From Falciphora oryzae (Eukaryota; Ascomycota; Sordariomycetes; Magnaporthales; Magnaporthaceae), in the NCBI GenBank assembly GCA_000733355.1, contig JNVV01000074.1:84055-148054 (forward strand): a stretch of DNA of 64,000 bases, given 5' to 3'. The stretch's first letter is position 1. Each line of letters opens with the position of its first letter. Shown here one piece after another: positions 32,060 to 44,181 of this stretch. Both the position numbers and the translations under genes were made by a program. The notes below the pieces were generated by a model. That model saw only the letters and a list, made by a program, of their open reading frames with translations. It searched no databases and was not told the DNA's origin.

Positions 32060-35000
32060 AAGCCCGCTTAAAGAATGCGGCTGTGCCTATATCTTGTGGC
32101 ACGCGGGGGTCCCTAAGCTTATCGGGGTTAAGCCGATAAAAGGAAATAACGTGTTGCTTAGATCCGTCGGTATCGAAATGCTCCCAAAGTTCCCACGTCC
32201 AGTCCTTTTTTCGTAGGTAATCTTCCTATCGGACAAGGTAACGAACCTTCCCGCCTGTATCTATGGAATCCATAACCTTTTCTATAACGAAATCTCCTAT
32301 AACCGAAGGGGCCTCCCGTAGTACCTGGTCAGGGTTAGGTCGTGCTTGAATGCTAAAGCGGTAAGGTTCGATAAGGGATACGTGGAAAGCGTTATGGATT
32401 TTCCAGGTTTTAGGCAGGGCTAATCGTACCGCCGTGGGAGAAATAACCTTAAGGATCCGGAAGGGCCCGAGCATTTTAGCATCGAGTTTTTTGGCGGGGC
32501 GACGGGTTTTTATATGCCGGGCGTTTAATATAACGAATTGTCCTTTGGTAAGGACCGGCGAGGGGCTTTTCTTTTTGTCGGCCTAATGCTTTATTCGTTC
32601 CCGGGCTTTTTCGAGGTGTTGTTTGGCTTTTTCGTGCACCTGGGTTATTTAATGCCGGTAAAATTGGCTTGCTAGATTGCGTACTCGTTTTGGGAAAGGG
32701 GGATTATTGGAAGCTGGGTGGTACCTGTAGTTAGCGAAAAAGGGAGTAATGGAGGTATTTGCCGAAGATATATTATTATAGGCAAATTCCGCCGTAGGTA
32801 ATAGCTCGACCTAGTTAGTTATTTCGTAATTTACGAAAGATCTAAGGTAGGCTTCCAAGCTTTGGTTAAGCCTTTCGGTTTGTCCATCCGTTTGGGGATG
32901 GAAGGCAGTGCTTATTTTTGGCTTAATACCTACCAAACGGAGGAAATCTTTCTATAAGTGGCTCGTAAATCTGGAATCTTTATTAGAGATAATATCCAAA
33001 GGCACACCGTGCAATCGCCAGTATTCTTTGGCGAAAATGCGGATAAGGTCATCCGACTTCTTACCCTCGACTTTAAGGGGGACGAAATGCGCCATTTTGG
33101 TAAAGGGGTCTACCATTACCCAGATTGAATCGCACCCATCGCTTAAAGGGAGGTCCGTAATAAAATCCATAGCCACCGTCTTCCAGGGCTGGTAATGCAG
33201 CTCCATAGGTTGTAGGGGTCCAAAAGGGGCATGCCTTAGGGCTTTATTGCGTTGGCACTCCAGGCATCCCCTTACGTATTCCCGGACTTTTGCTTCGATA
33301 TTGGGCCACTAAAAGTGCCGAGTAATTAATTCGAGGGTTTTATCCATACCCATATGTCCAGCGACTTTTGTATCATATTCGGATTCGAGGACTTCCTTTT
33401 GTAGGGCCTCCGTTAGCACCTACAGTCTTTCCTTATAATAAAGGAGGCTATCCTCAACTTTTTCACCCTTTTCGGGCTTCTGGAAGCGGCTTTGGTATTC
33501 GGAATCCGATATACCAGCTTGCTTAACTTTGTCAGTAAATTCCGTAGCCCACTTTAGGACTGGAATACTGCAAAGCCGGCCTGGGGATAGGAGGAAAAAA
33601 GGTGCTCCTTGCGGCAAAGCTTCTTCCATAGGGTTATCTCCTTATCCTTCCAGGGCCGAAATTCTTGCTGGGAAGTGTTTTTTTTGCAAAATCGTCGTAA
33701 TCGGCTGATCCTCATTCCCCCCTTTTTTAAGTTTGTGCTGGGGTAATTTCGACAGCATATCGGCCTTTTTATTTTGCTTTCCTGGCCGGTAGTTAATTAT
33801 AAACCAATAACCAGCCAGCTATTATGCCCATTTGGCTTGCCTTCGATTAAGGACTTTAGCCGTTAGGAAATATTCGAGGTTCCGGTAATCCGTATAAACC
33901 TTTATCCGGTGCTTTGCCCCTTCGAAGTAATGCCTCCACCTAGCGAAACAATCGACGACCGCTAAAAATTCCTTATCGTGGATTTTATAATTAATTTCGG
34001 CGGGCGACATTTTGCGTGAATAGAAGGCAACGGGGTGCAGTTTATTGGTTTCGGGGTCCCTTTGGGATAACACCCCTCTAAGGGCAAAGTCCGAGGCGTT
34101 TACTTCGACTTGCGCCGGGAAAAACGGATTAAAATGCCGGAGTATCGGAGGCGAAACGAAAGCGACTTTAAGGGTTTCGAAGGCCTGTTCCATTTCGGGG
34201 GTCCATCGCCATTAGCTTTTGGGCAAAGCGTTAGCCGTCGTTATAGGCCTAACGATTTCTGAAAACCCTTTAATAAACCTCCTATAAAAGTTAGCAAAGC
34301 CAACGAACGACTGGGAGTTTTTAAGGCAATTAGGGGCCTTTTATTGGATGATAGCATCAACCTTGTCCTTGGACATTGCGATACCCTCGGGTTTTATGAT
34401 GTAACTAAGGAACTCGACCTCGTGCACCCCCTAAACGCATTTGCGAGGGGCCACGGCTAGGTTATGTTTGGTAAGGCGGCGAAGCACCTCCTTTACCAAA
34501 CTATCGTATTATTCCTTGGTCTCTGCGTATATTAGGAGGTCATCCAAATACACGAGGAGCCCGGCATCGATAAGGTCTATAAAGATATGGTTTATTATGC
34601 TTTGGAAGGTAGCGGGGGCGTTGATGAGGCCTATAGGCATAACCGTAAACTCGAAGACGCCGTATTTGCAGCGGAAGGCTGTAAGCCATTCGTGACCCTT
34701 TTTTATTCGAATTAGGTTAAACCCGGTTTTAAGGTCGATTTTCGTTTTCCATTTGGCATTCCGAAATCGATCCTAGAGTTCCGTGATAAGCGGGATAGGG
34801 TACCGAATCGGAATCGTTTTGGCGTTTACGTCCCTATAGTCGACCACCACCCTTAAGGGATCAAGGGGGTTTTTTTTTTCTGCGAACATAAGGGGCGAAC
34901 TGTTGGCAGTTTTGCATAGCTTAACTTTGCCGGTTCGCACATGCTTTTCCAGCCAAAGCTTTAAAACGTCCAGCTCCTTTTGGCTCATTTGGTATAGGGG

Positions 35001-35700
35001 GCTATAGGTTAATTAGGCTCCCTCCTTTAGGTGAATTTCGTGGTCCCAAGGCTAATAATCGGGAAAACGGGTAGCGGCCGCTTCCGTTATAATAGGAAGA
35101 AATTCCCTAAACTTTTCTGGTACCGATTCGAGGCCGTCCGAATCTGCTTTGGCCACTTCCTTAGGGGAAGGAATACCATGCCCGTACTTAATGGCCGCAA
35201 TAACTGCGGGTTCGACCGTTTTCATATCCTCCCGAAAGCGTAAGCCTTTTAGGGGCCGTAAGTCCTATGGCTTCCGGGCCCGGGGCTTATTGCACTTCCG
35301 GCATTTGTCCGAATCTATGCGGATATCCCGAAGGTCGCGATCTAATAAGCCCAACGGCGGGTGTTGCCTTTGCTATGCGAAAGGTAGGATAACGTCGCAA
35401 TCTGGATCCGTAAAACTAACTTCAAACGTCTCCGTAAAATAGTGCGTTTTGTGCCGGAAGGTAACGTCGATTACTAGTTGCTTTCCGGCCTCTGGTTCGA
35501 TTTTCCCTAAAAAGGAGGTTATTACGCAAGGGATAGCTTTGTTAACCAAATGACCCGGGAGTTGCTTGGCTATTTTATCCGACATAACCTTCGTATCGCT
35601 GCCTCCGTTTAAAAGGACCCGGATAGGTATCTCCTTCGATCCCCTCGCCCGTATGTACATGCGAAGTATTGGCCTTGCGAGTTCCCTATCCGTTAAGGGC
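32060..35700 (-). pseudogene. Pol of the Ty3/gypsy element
   Basis: Minus-strand fragments in order. Protease at 35660-35373: VLLNGGSDTKV, where the catalytic Asp of D-x-G reads as Asn. Reverse transcriptase at about 34990-34450: LRVVVDYRDVNAKT, later [13 protein letters not shown]. RNase H at 34193-33822: FALRGVLSQRD, VYTDYRNLEYFL. Zinc-binding and core integrase at about 33420-32950: HMGMDKTLELI with C-x2-C in GCLECQRNK, then VAMDFITDLPLSDG. The IN C-terminus and chromodomain lie at 32474-32060: IHNAFHVSLIEPYRF, VRYLVR followed by a stop where Trp is expected, then DYLRKKDWTWELWEHFD. Stops replace mainly Trp and Gln codons, as RIP produces. Confidence 0.88.
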
Positions 35701-35749
35701 CTTCGGGCAGCAGCGATAGTCGATAGTTGTTAACAGTCATCGTCCGATT

Positions 35750-38345
35750 CCGAATCTAATAGTTTAAAAATTCGTGGTTCGCCCGGGGCTTTCGAAGCGA
35801 AGCCGGCGATTTTAGCCTTTTTAGCTTATGGCTGTTCCTTTTATTCGTCCGTTGCCGGGCGTTTAAAGATGGATTTGGTACCGGCCGTTTTTGCTGGTGC
35901 AAAAGGAAGTTCCTTACCGTTAGTGTCCTTTTTGGCGTAGCATTCCAACGTATGGTGCCCTTCTTTTCCGCAGCGCCAGCAGTCGGCTTTGGCCAACTTT
36001 CGTGCGTCGATATCGCGTTGTTCGACTCCTTTAAGTGCAAATTTAGTCGTAATCCAAACGTTACTTTTTTTGTTGGCAGCCTTATCGTTGGCCTTCTTTC
36101 CGGAACGGGAGCTTGAGGATGGACTTTGGCTTTTGTCCTTGGAGCCTTTGCTTTAGCGACGGCCCGCGTTCAAGCGCTCCGAAGTCGAAACGGGCTCGTT
36201 TTTTCCCTTATCTTTCGGGGTTAGCCCAGGGTCCTGGAACATAACCTCGTGGATTTTACCGGCTTCCTGGATTGCGGCGAGGAATTCTTCGTCCGTATTA
36301 GGGACTCCTCCGCAACGGGAATATACCAATTTGGTAATTTCCTTCGGAAAGGTGCGGGAAATATGCTCCCTAAATATAACGCCGGACTATTAGACCGCTT
36401 CGTTAAGGTTAAAGAGCTTAGTAAGGTACTAAACGGTATCTTTTTTGTACTTAAGCTCCCGCATTTTTTTAGAGTTACAATGGTGTTCGGTAGCGTCCCG
36501 GAAGCGTTTTTGTAGGGCCGCCGAATAGGCCCGCCAGTTGTTTTCGAGCTGCGCGCTTCGAAGGGATCGAAGGCGTTAATGGTGCCAAATTTGTGCGTTT
36601 TCCGTAAATAAGGACCCGACCTAGTTGATTTTAATTGTATCGTTAGGAAAGCTTTCGACGTAGGTTTCTATATAGGAGGTAACGCGAAGCTACCATAGCC
36701 TAAATTTAGCTAGGTCCTTGCCGTTATAATTGGGTGGCTTGTTAAGCTGGACTAGGTTAATGACGGCCGTAAGGATCGGACCACGCGGGCGAGCAGTTCC
36801 TTATTGGATGGCTTTGATAAGGTCCCGCAAATCGGGGTTTTTGGAAGCCCGTTCGTTATTTTCAGGGGCATCGTTTTCCGAGGAGGAATCCGAAGGTTTT
36901 GAAGGTTCCGAAGGAATAGCAATATGTTCGGAAGGTTCGTTAGGTGGCCCTTAGGGAGGCCCTTAAAGAAGTTCTCCGAAGCTTCCGAAGTGCTTAGGAC
37001 CTGCCGTTGCGGCCTTATACTATTGTTAGGTAGCGGAGGCAGTAGCCCGAATTTGTTGCCGTCGGAAGTTATCGGATAATAGGGGGTTTTAAAGACCCTA
37101 GCGTAATAATGCCGACGTTTTAAGCGCCGATTGGGGTAGCGGTTTTTCCGTAAAAGGGACGGGTTTTTCCCTTTCTGGAGTGCTTTAACGTGAGCCCGGT
37201 GGAAAGGACGACCTTTGGAGGGCCGAAAGTACCGTAGCTGATCTAGGCCGCCTTCCTTGTGCCGCAAGTCGCCGGCTTTCCCGTACGGCGTCCCTAACGA
37301 GCTAATGCGTTTAGGCCAATATGCGCCGTTCGGCATTAGTAAGGGCTTCGGGCGATACGTGCTCCTTAGTTAGGAAATCCTGGATCTGGGCATCCTTATT
37401 AACGGCCCAGTTAGTAACTCCCTCCTCGAAGGTGGAAAGTCGTGCTTGTAGGTCCTGCAAATGGTTTTGTTAGGCCCAAGTAACGTCCCGGAGCTGAACT
37501 AGGGCCTCCGAACGGATTTGTTGCTCTTCGGCCAAAGTGGCGACCGTGGCCCAGACTTGTTGTGCAAATGCCTGGCTTTCTCCGATAATCCGTTGCCGGA
37601 ATGCCTTTTGTTAATCGGCGGAAGCGATTAGGCCTTTTTTATATAAAAAAACGACGGTATGGTACGCGTGGGTGATGCGGTCGTAATGGGTCCTGATTTC
37701 GCGGATTTGTTCCCGATCGGCCAGGATTTCCCGGCTTACACTTCGGGACAAGGCCGAAATTGCTTCGTGCGTACTGATAAATTCCTGCTGGATTTCGGTC
37801 ATCCAGCCCGGGGGATCCGGAAGGCGCCCTACGGACATGAGGCCTTATTGTTCGAGGGCTACGCTGAAAGGGGGTGCCGAATAAAGGATAAATGCCCCTT
37901 TTGCGTTAAGCATCGGGGTATCCTGACGTTTTTTTGGCGTGGGTTGCCGAAACGGGGCTTCCGGGGCCTTTCCGGCCGCTTTTACCGACTGGATTAGCAT
38001 AGCGTCGACGGGTTTTGGGGATTCCAGTAGTCCTAAGGGTAAGATAGAAACCGTCGATTTAGCCGCTTCCACGGAGGGCATGCCGAAATCACTTGGTAGC
38101 GAGGGTAACGTTGTTGCAAACGAAATAAGGGGGTCCGGTTCCTTATATTCCTGGGCAGCGTAAAGTCCCAAACGTATAAGGGAAATCTTCCTGCCTCCTT
38201 TAGAATCCCGTGATTTCGCTAGGGCGATTGAAAGGGTGAAACGACCGTCTTGTATATTCTTTTCGCTTTCACCCGTTCGAAAACACCGGTAACAGTCAAA
38301 ATGTTTATGGTGTGGCCCCAGGGTTTTATTCGCTAAAGAAGGCAA
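35750..38345 (-). pseudogene. Gag of the Ty3/gypsy element
   Basis: Minus-strand fragments from about 38345. A leader contains PPGWMTEIQQEFISTHEAIS, followed by a capsid-like part with LNKPPNYNGKDLAKFRLW, SFPNDTIKINQVGSLFTE and QLENNWRAYSAALQKRF, as in fungal gypsy Gag. A CCHC zinc knuckle (CWRCGKEGHHTLEC) lies around 36000-35940. Stops interrupt the frame at several places, including tryptophan positions. It would normally form the particle shell and bind the element RNA. Confidence 0.82.
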
Positions 38346-38444
38346 CAGTTGGGGTTTGGGGGTGCCGATTGACAGGGCCTTTCTAGAGCTTAGGAGGAAA
38401 GATAGTGAGGCTTCCGTTAGGGGGCAAAGCGTAGAAAGATTATT

Positions 38445-38729
38445 TGTAACAAGGGGTCAAAGACGGCTTGGAAAAAGAATCTCTATATTGCAGATAATCT
38501 TTCTATGGGCTCAAGAGATGCTTGAGGAAGAAGGAATCTCTCATGGAAGACATAGGAGATGGCAGGGTTTATATAAACCACCTTGTGATCCGTGCGAAGT
38601 ATTGAATACATGATTCACACTGCCTTCCGGCCTTCAGCCTTTGGGCCTCGGGGCCGTTGGGCACCTATACCGATTCCTGGACCTTCTGTGGGGCCGATTA
38701 GGTGAGTCCACAGGTTCTTCCGTGTGACA
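38445..38729 (-). repeat. 5' LTR of the Ty3/gypsy element
   Basis: 285 bp and nearly identical to 31736-32020. It is followed directly by TTTTT, the right copy of the target duplication. Confidence 0.93.
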
Positions 38730-38745
38730 TTTTTAATACTAAATA

Positions 38746-39040
38746 TGTCACACGGAAGAACCCGTAAACCTAACTAGTCGGCATTACGAGTCGGCCTCAC
38801 GGAGGGTCGAAGACCCGCATAGGCGGTCAACGGCCTTAAGGCCAAGCGGTGAAGGTCGGAAGGCAGTGTGAATCATGTACTCGATACTTCGCACGGATCA
38901 CAAAGGGTCTATATAAACCCTGCCATCTCCTATGTCCTTCACGAAAGATTCCTTCCTCCTCAAGCATCTCTTAAGCCCATAGAAAGATTATCTGCAATTT
39001 AGAGATTCTTTCTCCAAGCCGTCTTTGACCCCTTGTTACA
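38746..39040 (-). repeat. solo LTR, 295-bp subfamily
   Basis: Related to the gypsy LTR but in opposite orientation to it, 295 bp, with a distinct internal segment (ACTAGTCGGCATTACGAGTC region). It is flanked by AAATA on both sides (38741-38745 and 39041-39045), so it is a solo LTR left by recombination. Confidence 0.9.
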
Positions 39041-39158
39041 AAATACGACTAACGTGGTTTACCCCCTTGTGCTACAAACCCGAGTGTGCCACACGCGTAC
39101 CCGACCTCCGGATAATCGACGCCAATCTCAACCCACCAACGCCAAAAATCCATTCAAA

Positions 39159-40814
39159 CTATTCGGAACTGTATACATCGGACATTTTTACTTCCTTCTA
39201 ACAGGTGCGCGCATTGTGTCCGGTTTTGCCGCAGGTGCCATATCGCCGACGAGTTGCCGTCGCCCTCCTTTCCGAACCCCTTTAATCGCGTATTTTTTGC
39301 TATATCTATCCATCCAGCGCCTCCTGGTCCAGCATATTTCGTACCTTTTTAATAGTAAGCAACCCTCCAAATCGAACACGTGTTTTTTTGGCCTTCTGGC
39401 GTTTGCTTAGTGCTTCGTTCGCCTTTTTAAGCGTAAATATTTCGGTTTGAAGAAGGGCTACTTTATGCATTATCGCCTTCGTCCTTTTTGCGATTTGGTC
39501 CACAGCCGCCAGTATAGGTGTCGGAAAGCTGCTTTGGTAATTGGAGATTCAAGTTTTAATATGTTTAAATTGCGAAGTTGCTTCCTTAGCTGTTTTAGGC
39601 GTTTTGGAGGTCCAAAGTTTGGGGTCGTTTAAGGGCGTTTTTGGGGGAGTTGGAGTTCGTAGCTTTACATCCAGCTTTTTTAAAACCGATTTTGGATTAA
39701 AAGGAGCAAAGCCAGCTTTTCGGAAACCTTTTCGAATATTTTTTTCGGTTATAAAATTAAAAAATGCCGCTTTAAACGCCGAAAGGAACTCGATTTTGGT
39801 TACATAGCTAACGTATAATTTTATTAGGTTTTCGATTTGTCAACCGTACGCCCGTTTTATTAGGCCGAAATACCCGACGTTAAGCGGCTAAAAAAAGTAA
39901 AACGAATGCGGAAGCATACAAAGCGTAATAATGTTGTGTTTTTGGCAATAAAGCTCGAAATCCGTCGAATGGTGGCTTTCGTAGCCGTTTAGTATTAACA
40001 AACGATAGGACCCCGTAAAACGAGCTATAATGTGTTTATCGAAATGCTAAATCCATTTTAAGCCGAGTTTGTTCGTAATCCACCCGTTAGCGTTTATTGC
40101 GATAACCTAATTGCGTGGAAGGTCGGTTTCTGAATACCAATTAGCTAAATGGTATTGCCTTTTAACGATAATGAAAAAAAGAACCGCCTAACCGTAACAG
40201 TTAACCCTTTAAATGATTGTAGCCCATTTCCGGTTGCCAAGCTGGATTAGCTTTGTTTTACTACGGCTTTCCAATGTTATAATAACTATAACGGCGGCGA
40301 TTATGCCTATAAGGAAGCCGGTTTTGTTAAAGTTGTAAATGTCGTTATTTTAAATGCCATATTTAGCTATAGTGTTCCGTACAAGGTCGAATTACGTAAA
40401 AACGAGCTTGGGATTTTCGCATTTGGCCCTTTAGTAATCGTACTTTCGAATCTAACGCGTGCCGAACTCCGGGCGGCGTTTAACGAATTTCGCGATTTAG
40501 TTAGTCCCGATAATACCCGCGTCGCGTTCGGCGAGCAGTCGGTTGGCTATATTTTTAATACCATAAGGCCGGGGAGGGAATGCGCGAGAATCCAGCTCCA
40601 ATATGTATTTAACAAGCGCCTCCTTTTCGGAATCCGTCAATTTCCAATTTTTGGGCACCTAATCGCGTCGAGCGGTTCGGCCGCGCTTTCGCCGGGCGAG
40701 GGTGGAAAAGTCGATTTCGTAGATTTTAGCGGCGCCCCGGATATTTAACTGTGGATTCGATGCGATCGCTTGAAGGGCTAGAACAATTTTGCGTTCGTCG
40801 CTTTTATTTGCTAT
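39159..40814 (-). pseudogene. pogo-like transposase, copy 1
   Basis: Reads from a start altered from ATG to ATA at 40814. Parts in order: an HTH region (LNIRGAAKIYE), the CENP-B-like block (EKEALVKYILELDSRAFPPR, ANRLLAERDAG), and the DDE core. In that core FDETGF reads FNKTGF and PLDVG reads PLNVG, so acidic catalytic residues are lost. A coiled-coil-like tail and a C-terminal CCHC knuckle remnant (YGTCGKTGHNARTC, first Cys changed to Tyr) follow. Numerous stops make it dead. Confidence 0.85.
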
Positions 40815-40906
40815 TGTTTGTTGTAAAGCTATTCGCGGATGAAGTTGGATTGACGCGTGGACGCGTCAATTGTGGCACATTTGGGTTTGTAGTATAAGGG
40901 GGTGAA

Positions 40907-41191
40907 TGTAACAAGGGGTCAAAGACGGCTTGGAGAAGGATCTCTATATTGCAGATAATCTTTTTATAAGCTTAAAAGATGCTTAAAGAAGAAGGAATCT
41001 CTCGTAGAGGACATAGGAGATGGTAGGGTTTATATAAACCACCCTGTAATCCGTGCGAAGTATTAAGTACATGATTTACACTGCCCCTCCGGCTTTCGGC
41101 CTTTGGGCCTCGGGGCCGTTAGGCACCTATACCGGTTCCCGGACCTTTTATAGGGCCGATTAGGTGAGTTCACAAGTTCTTCCGTGTGATA
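40907..41191 (+). repeat. solo LTR (285-bp subfamily) inside the right end of pogo copy 1
   Basis: 285 bp, TGTAAC...GTGATA (the terminal CA mutated to TA). It is flanked by GTGAA and GTAAA, a 5-bp target duplication differing by one G/A change. Joining the flanks restores the transposon's inverted repeat. Confidence 0.88.
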
Positions 41192-41981
41192 GTAAATTAC
41201 GTTAACGTGGTTTATTACCAAGTGGGACACATCACCGAGTGGGACACGCCACCCCGACCTCCGGTTAATCGACGCGCATGCCAACCCAAAAACGCTAGCA
41301 ATCCATTTAAACTATTTAGAACTGTATATATCGGATATTTCTATTTCCTCCTAACAGGTGCGCGCATTATATCCGGTCTTGCCGCAAGTGCTATATCGCC
41401 GACGAGTCGTCGTTGCCCTCCTTTTTAAACCCCCATAATCGTGTATTTTTTGCTGTAGCTGTCCATCCAGCTCCTTTTAGTTTAAAACATTTCATACCTT
41501 TTTAATAGTAAGTGACACTCCAAATCGAACACGTGTTTTTTTAGCCCTCCGGCGTTTATTAAATGCTTCGTTCGCCTTTTTAAGCGTAAACATTTCGGCT
41601 TGGAAAAGGGCTACTTTATACATTATCGCCTTCGCCCTTTTTGCAATTTAATCTATAGTTATATTAATAAAAGTCGGAAAGCTGCTTTAGTAATTAGAAA
41701 TTCGAGTTTTGATGTGTTTAAATTGCGAAATTGCTTTTTTAGCTGTTTTAGTCGTTTTGGAAGTCCAAAGTTCGGGGTCGTTTAAAAGCGTTTTCAGGGG
41801 AGTTGGAGTTCGTAGCTTTACATCCAGCTTTTCCAAAATTGATTTTGGATTAAAAGGAGCAAAGCCAGCCCTTCGGAAGCCTCTTTAAATGTTTTTTTCG
41901 GTTATAGAGTTAAAAAATGCCGCTTTAAACGCCGAAAAGAATTCGACTTTAGTTACGTAGCTAACGTGTAACCTTATTAGG

Positions 41982-42074
41982 TGTTGAGTTCAATTTGGCC
42001 ACGGCGCACTGAAAAGTGTAGCCGACTACATTAGCAATGCAGTCTAGGAGCTATTATATAGCTTGTGATTAACA
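41982..42074 (-). repeat. TRIM terminal repeat, left
   Basis: 93 bp. It differs from the right copy at one position seen by eye (CAATTTGG versus CAATCTGG). Confidence 0.88.
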
Positions 42075-42353
42075 CCACCCCTCAAACGTTATTCCAGGGC
42101 TCAATGGAACATAAGTTTGCTTGTACTTGCTGTCGCTGCTAGTAGCTGCGACGAACGCTCCGAAGCGGGCCACTCCAACTGTGTGGAGTCCCACCTTTGT
42201 GGGGCAATGCAGCACTGTGCTTTGGCCTAGTGGGGGCCCGGAACCCACTGGCACTCGGACTAATTGAAAAATTTTCAAAAGCTAACAAGCACGGGGAATT
42301 GAACTCGAGCAACTTGGAGGTCGCAGGGGAACGCGCACGAGGGCGACATAACC

Positions 42354-42446
42354 TGTTGAGTTCAATCTGGCCACGGCGCACTGAAAAGTGTAGCCGACTA
42401 CATTAGCAATGCAGTCTAGGAGCTATTATATAGCTTGTGATTAACA
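42354..42446 (-). repeat. TRIM terminal repeat, right
   Basis: 93 bp, followed by TTAGG, the right copy of the target duplication. It includes CTATTATATAG, a possible promoter core. Confidence 0.88.
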
Positions 42447-43552
42447 TTAGGTTTTCGATTTATTTACCGTACGCCCGCTTTATTAGGCCGAAATACCTAA
42501 CGTTAAGTGGCTAAAGGAAGTGAAACGAATGCGGAAGCATGCAAAGCGTAATAATATTATATTTTTAGCAATAAAGTTCGAAATCCGTTAAATGGTAGTT
42601 TTCGTAGCCGTTTAGCACTAATAAACGATAGGTGCTTTTTGTACGCGATGTAATGTGTTTGTTAAAATGCTAAATCTATCCCAGGCCAAGTTCGTTTGTA
42701 ATCCACCCGTTAGCGTTCGTTGCGATAACCTAATTGCGTAAAAGGTCGGTTTCCGAATACCAATTGGCTAAATGGTATTGCCTTTTAACGATAATAAAAG
42801 GAGGGACCGTTTAACCGCAATAATTAACCTTTTAAATAACTGTAGCCCATTCCCGGTTGCTAGGCTGGATTAGTTTTGCTTTACTACGGCTTTCCGACAT
42901 TGTAATAACTATAACGGCCGCGATTATACCTATAAGGAAGCCGGTTTCGTCGAAGTTGTAAATGTCGTTATTTAAAATGCCATATTTGGCTACAGTGTTC
43001 CGTACAAGGTCGAACTACGTAAAAACAAGTTTAGAATTTTCGCATTTGGCCTTTTGGTAGTCGTATTTTCGAATCCAGCGCGTGCCGAGCTTTGCGCGGC
43101 GTTTGACGAACTTTTCGACCCAGCACTTGCCGACGGTGCCCGCGTCGCGTTCGGCGAGCAGTCGGTTGGCCATATCTTTAACACTAGAAGGCCGGGGAGG
43201 AAATGCGCGAGAATCCAGCTCGAGTATGTATTTAACAAGCGCTTCCTTTTCGGAGTCCGTTAATTTGCGAAAGTTGGGTTCGCTGTCGCGTTGAGCAGGT
43301 TGGCCGTGCTTCCGACGCGCTAAAGTCGAGTTCGCAACCGAGTAGATTTTCGCAGCTTCCCGAATGTTTAATTTTGGGTTGGATTGCAAAGCTTAAAGGG
43401 TAAGGATTACCCGGCTTTCGTCGCTTTTGTTTGACATTTTGTTTGGTGGAGGAATCGGTTGTTAAAAATGATATATCGCGTTGTCGCGTCGCGTATCCCA
43501 CTCGGTAATATGTCCCACTCGGTGATGTGTCCCACTCGGTGATGAACTACGT

Positions 43553-43808
43553 TAATGTAATTATTTAATATTTTTTTCTTTTTTTTTCGCGCTTTTATTG
43601 CGTTTAGTTTTTATACGGGCGTTTACGACCACGTTTAGCCGGAGCAGTTTCGGGAGCAGGTTTTTAAACATTAAAAGCGTTGTTAAAAAAACTATTGTAT
43701 TTAGCTAAAATTGGGTGCATGAGCCCAACCTACCTCGTACTACCCTCCTTGGATTATCTACCCTGTACTGTTGTGGGGTTATGCATAAAAATAACGGGCA
43801 GGGCTTAT
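43553..43808. other. AT-rich spacer between pogo copy 2 and an LTR
   Basis: AT-rich, RIP-worn DNA with no supported gene. A plus-strand frame here runs on into the LTR and is spurious. Confidence 0.4.
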
Positions 43809-44093
43809 TGCTACACGGAAAAACCCGTGGACTTACCTAATCGGCTCCACAAAAGGTCCGGGAACCGGTATAAGTGCCTAACGGCTTCGAGGCCTAAAGG
43901 CCGAAGGCCGGAAATGCAGTGTGAATCATGTATTTAATACTTTGCACGGATTACAAGGTGGTTTATATAAAACCTGCTATTTCCTATATCCTTTATAAAG
44001 GATTCCTTTTTCTTTAAGCATTTTTTAAGCCTATAAAAAGATTATCTGCAATATAGAGATCTTTTTCCGAGCCGTCTTTGACCCCTTATTATA
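43809..44093 (-). repeat. solo LTR, 285-bp subfamily, heavily mutated
   Basis: Recognisable along 285 bp, but both ends have changed (TGCTAC instead of TGTCAC, ATTATA instead of GTTACA). The flanks CTTAT and ATGAT do not form a clear target duplication, so this may be an older copy or a rearranged one. Confidence 0.8.
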
Positions 44094-44181
44094 ATGATGT
44101 CCTCCGCGGCCGCCGCGGTCGACCCAAAGGGCGGGCGCGTAGGCCGGAGGTGGGAGGGGAGGGGGGAAAGAAGGGGAAGGG

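Larger units (their letters stand above)
31736..38729 (-). mobile_element. full-length Ty3/gypsy chromodomain retrotransposon, RIP-inactivated
   Basis: A 6,994-bp element bounded by two 285-bp LTRs (31736-32020 and 38445-38729), starting TG and ending CA, flanked on both sides by the target duplication TTTTT. The coding strand is minus: Gag lies near the right LTR, Pol towards the left. By eye the LTRs differ at about ten positions, all transitions. A polypurine tract abuts the left LTR at 32021-32036. Domain order is Gag, zinc knuckle, protease, reverse transcriptase, RNase H, integrase, chromodomain, as in chromoviruses. Many in-frame stops make it non-functional. Confidence 0.93.
39052..41202 (-). 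mobile_element. pogo/Fot-like DNA transposon, copy 1
   Basis: Inverted ends begin ACGTGGTTTACCCCC on the left and end with the RIP-altered complement GGGGGT-AAATTACGT on the right, flanked by TA dinucleotides. The right inverted repeat is split by a solo LTR (40907-41191). Without it the element is about 1.87 kb, normal for Fot1-type elements. The transposase is on the minus strand. Confidence 0.88.
41982..42446 (-). mobile_element. TRIM-like miniature LTR element
   Basis: 465 bp with near-identical 93-bp direct terminal repeats (41982-42074 and 42354-42446). They begin TGTTGA and end TTAACA on the plus strand, and the element is flanked by TTAGG on both sides. The interior is 279 bp without a coding frame. 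On the minus strand a G-rich tract (GAGGGGTGG) precedes the left repeat, as a polypurine tract would, so I orient it minus. It must be mobilised by another element's proteins. Confidence 0.88.
41312..43437 (-). pseudogene. pogo-like transposase, copy 2 (split by a TRIM)
   Basis: The ATG at 43437 opens a frame with SNPKLNIREAAKIYSVANS and the block EKEALVKYILELDSRAFPPR, DMANRLLAERDAGTVGK and LGTRWIRKYDYQKAK, intact to about 43015. Further on FDETGF is kept, but ATNANGW and PLNV show Asp-to-Asn changes and stops accumulate. The TRIM interrupts the C-terminal third after KRAYGK. The coiled-coil tail with KKANEAFNKRRRAKKTRVRF remains. Confidence 0.85.
41205..43552 (-). mobile_element. pogo/Fot-like DNA transposon, copy 2
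   Basis: Starts ACGTGGTTTATTACC at 41205 and ends GATGAACTACGT at 43552, with TA on each side. It shares a single TA (41203-41204) with copy 1, so the two abut. The subterminal motif GGGACACATCACCGAGTGGGACACG is repeated inverted at the right end. It contains a 465-bp TRIM at 41982-42446; without it and one TTAGG duplication, the element is about 1.88 kb. Confidence 0.88.

Noticed and set aside
42075..42353. tRNA-like or SINE-like gene in the TRIM interior
   Set aside because: A GTTCAATTC-like segment is present on the minus strand, but no complete cloverleaf or A-box and B-box pair can be built. The structure is explained by the LTR pair and target duplication.
41205..43552. CRISPR-like or satellite array from repeated GGGACAC-type motifs
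   Set aside because: The motifs are only the subterminal repeats of the pogo inverted ends, a few copies each.
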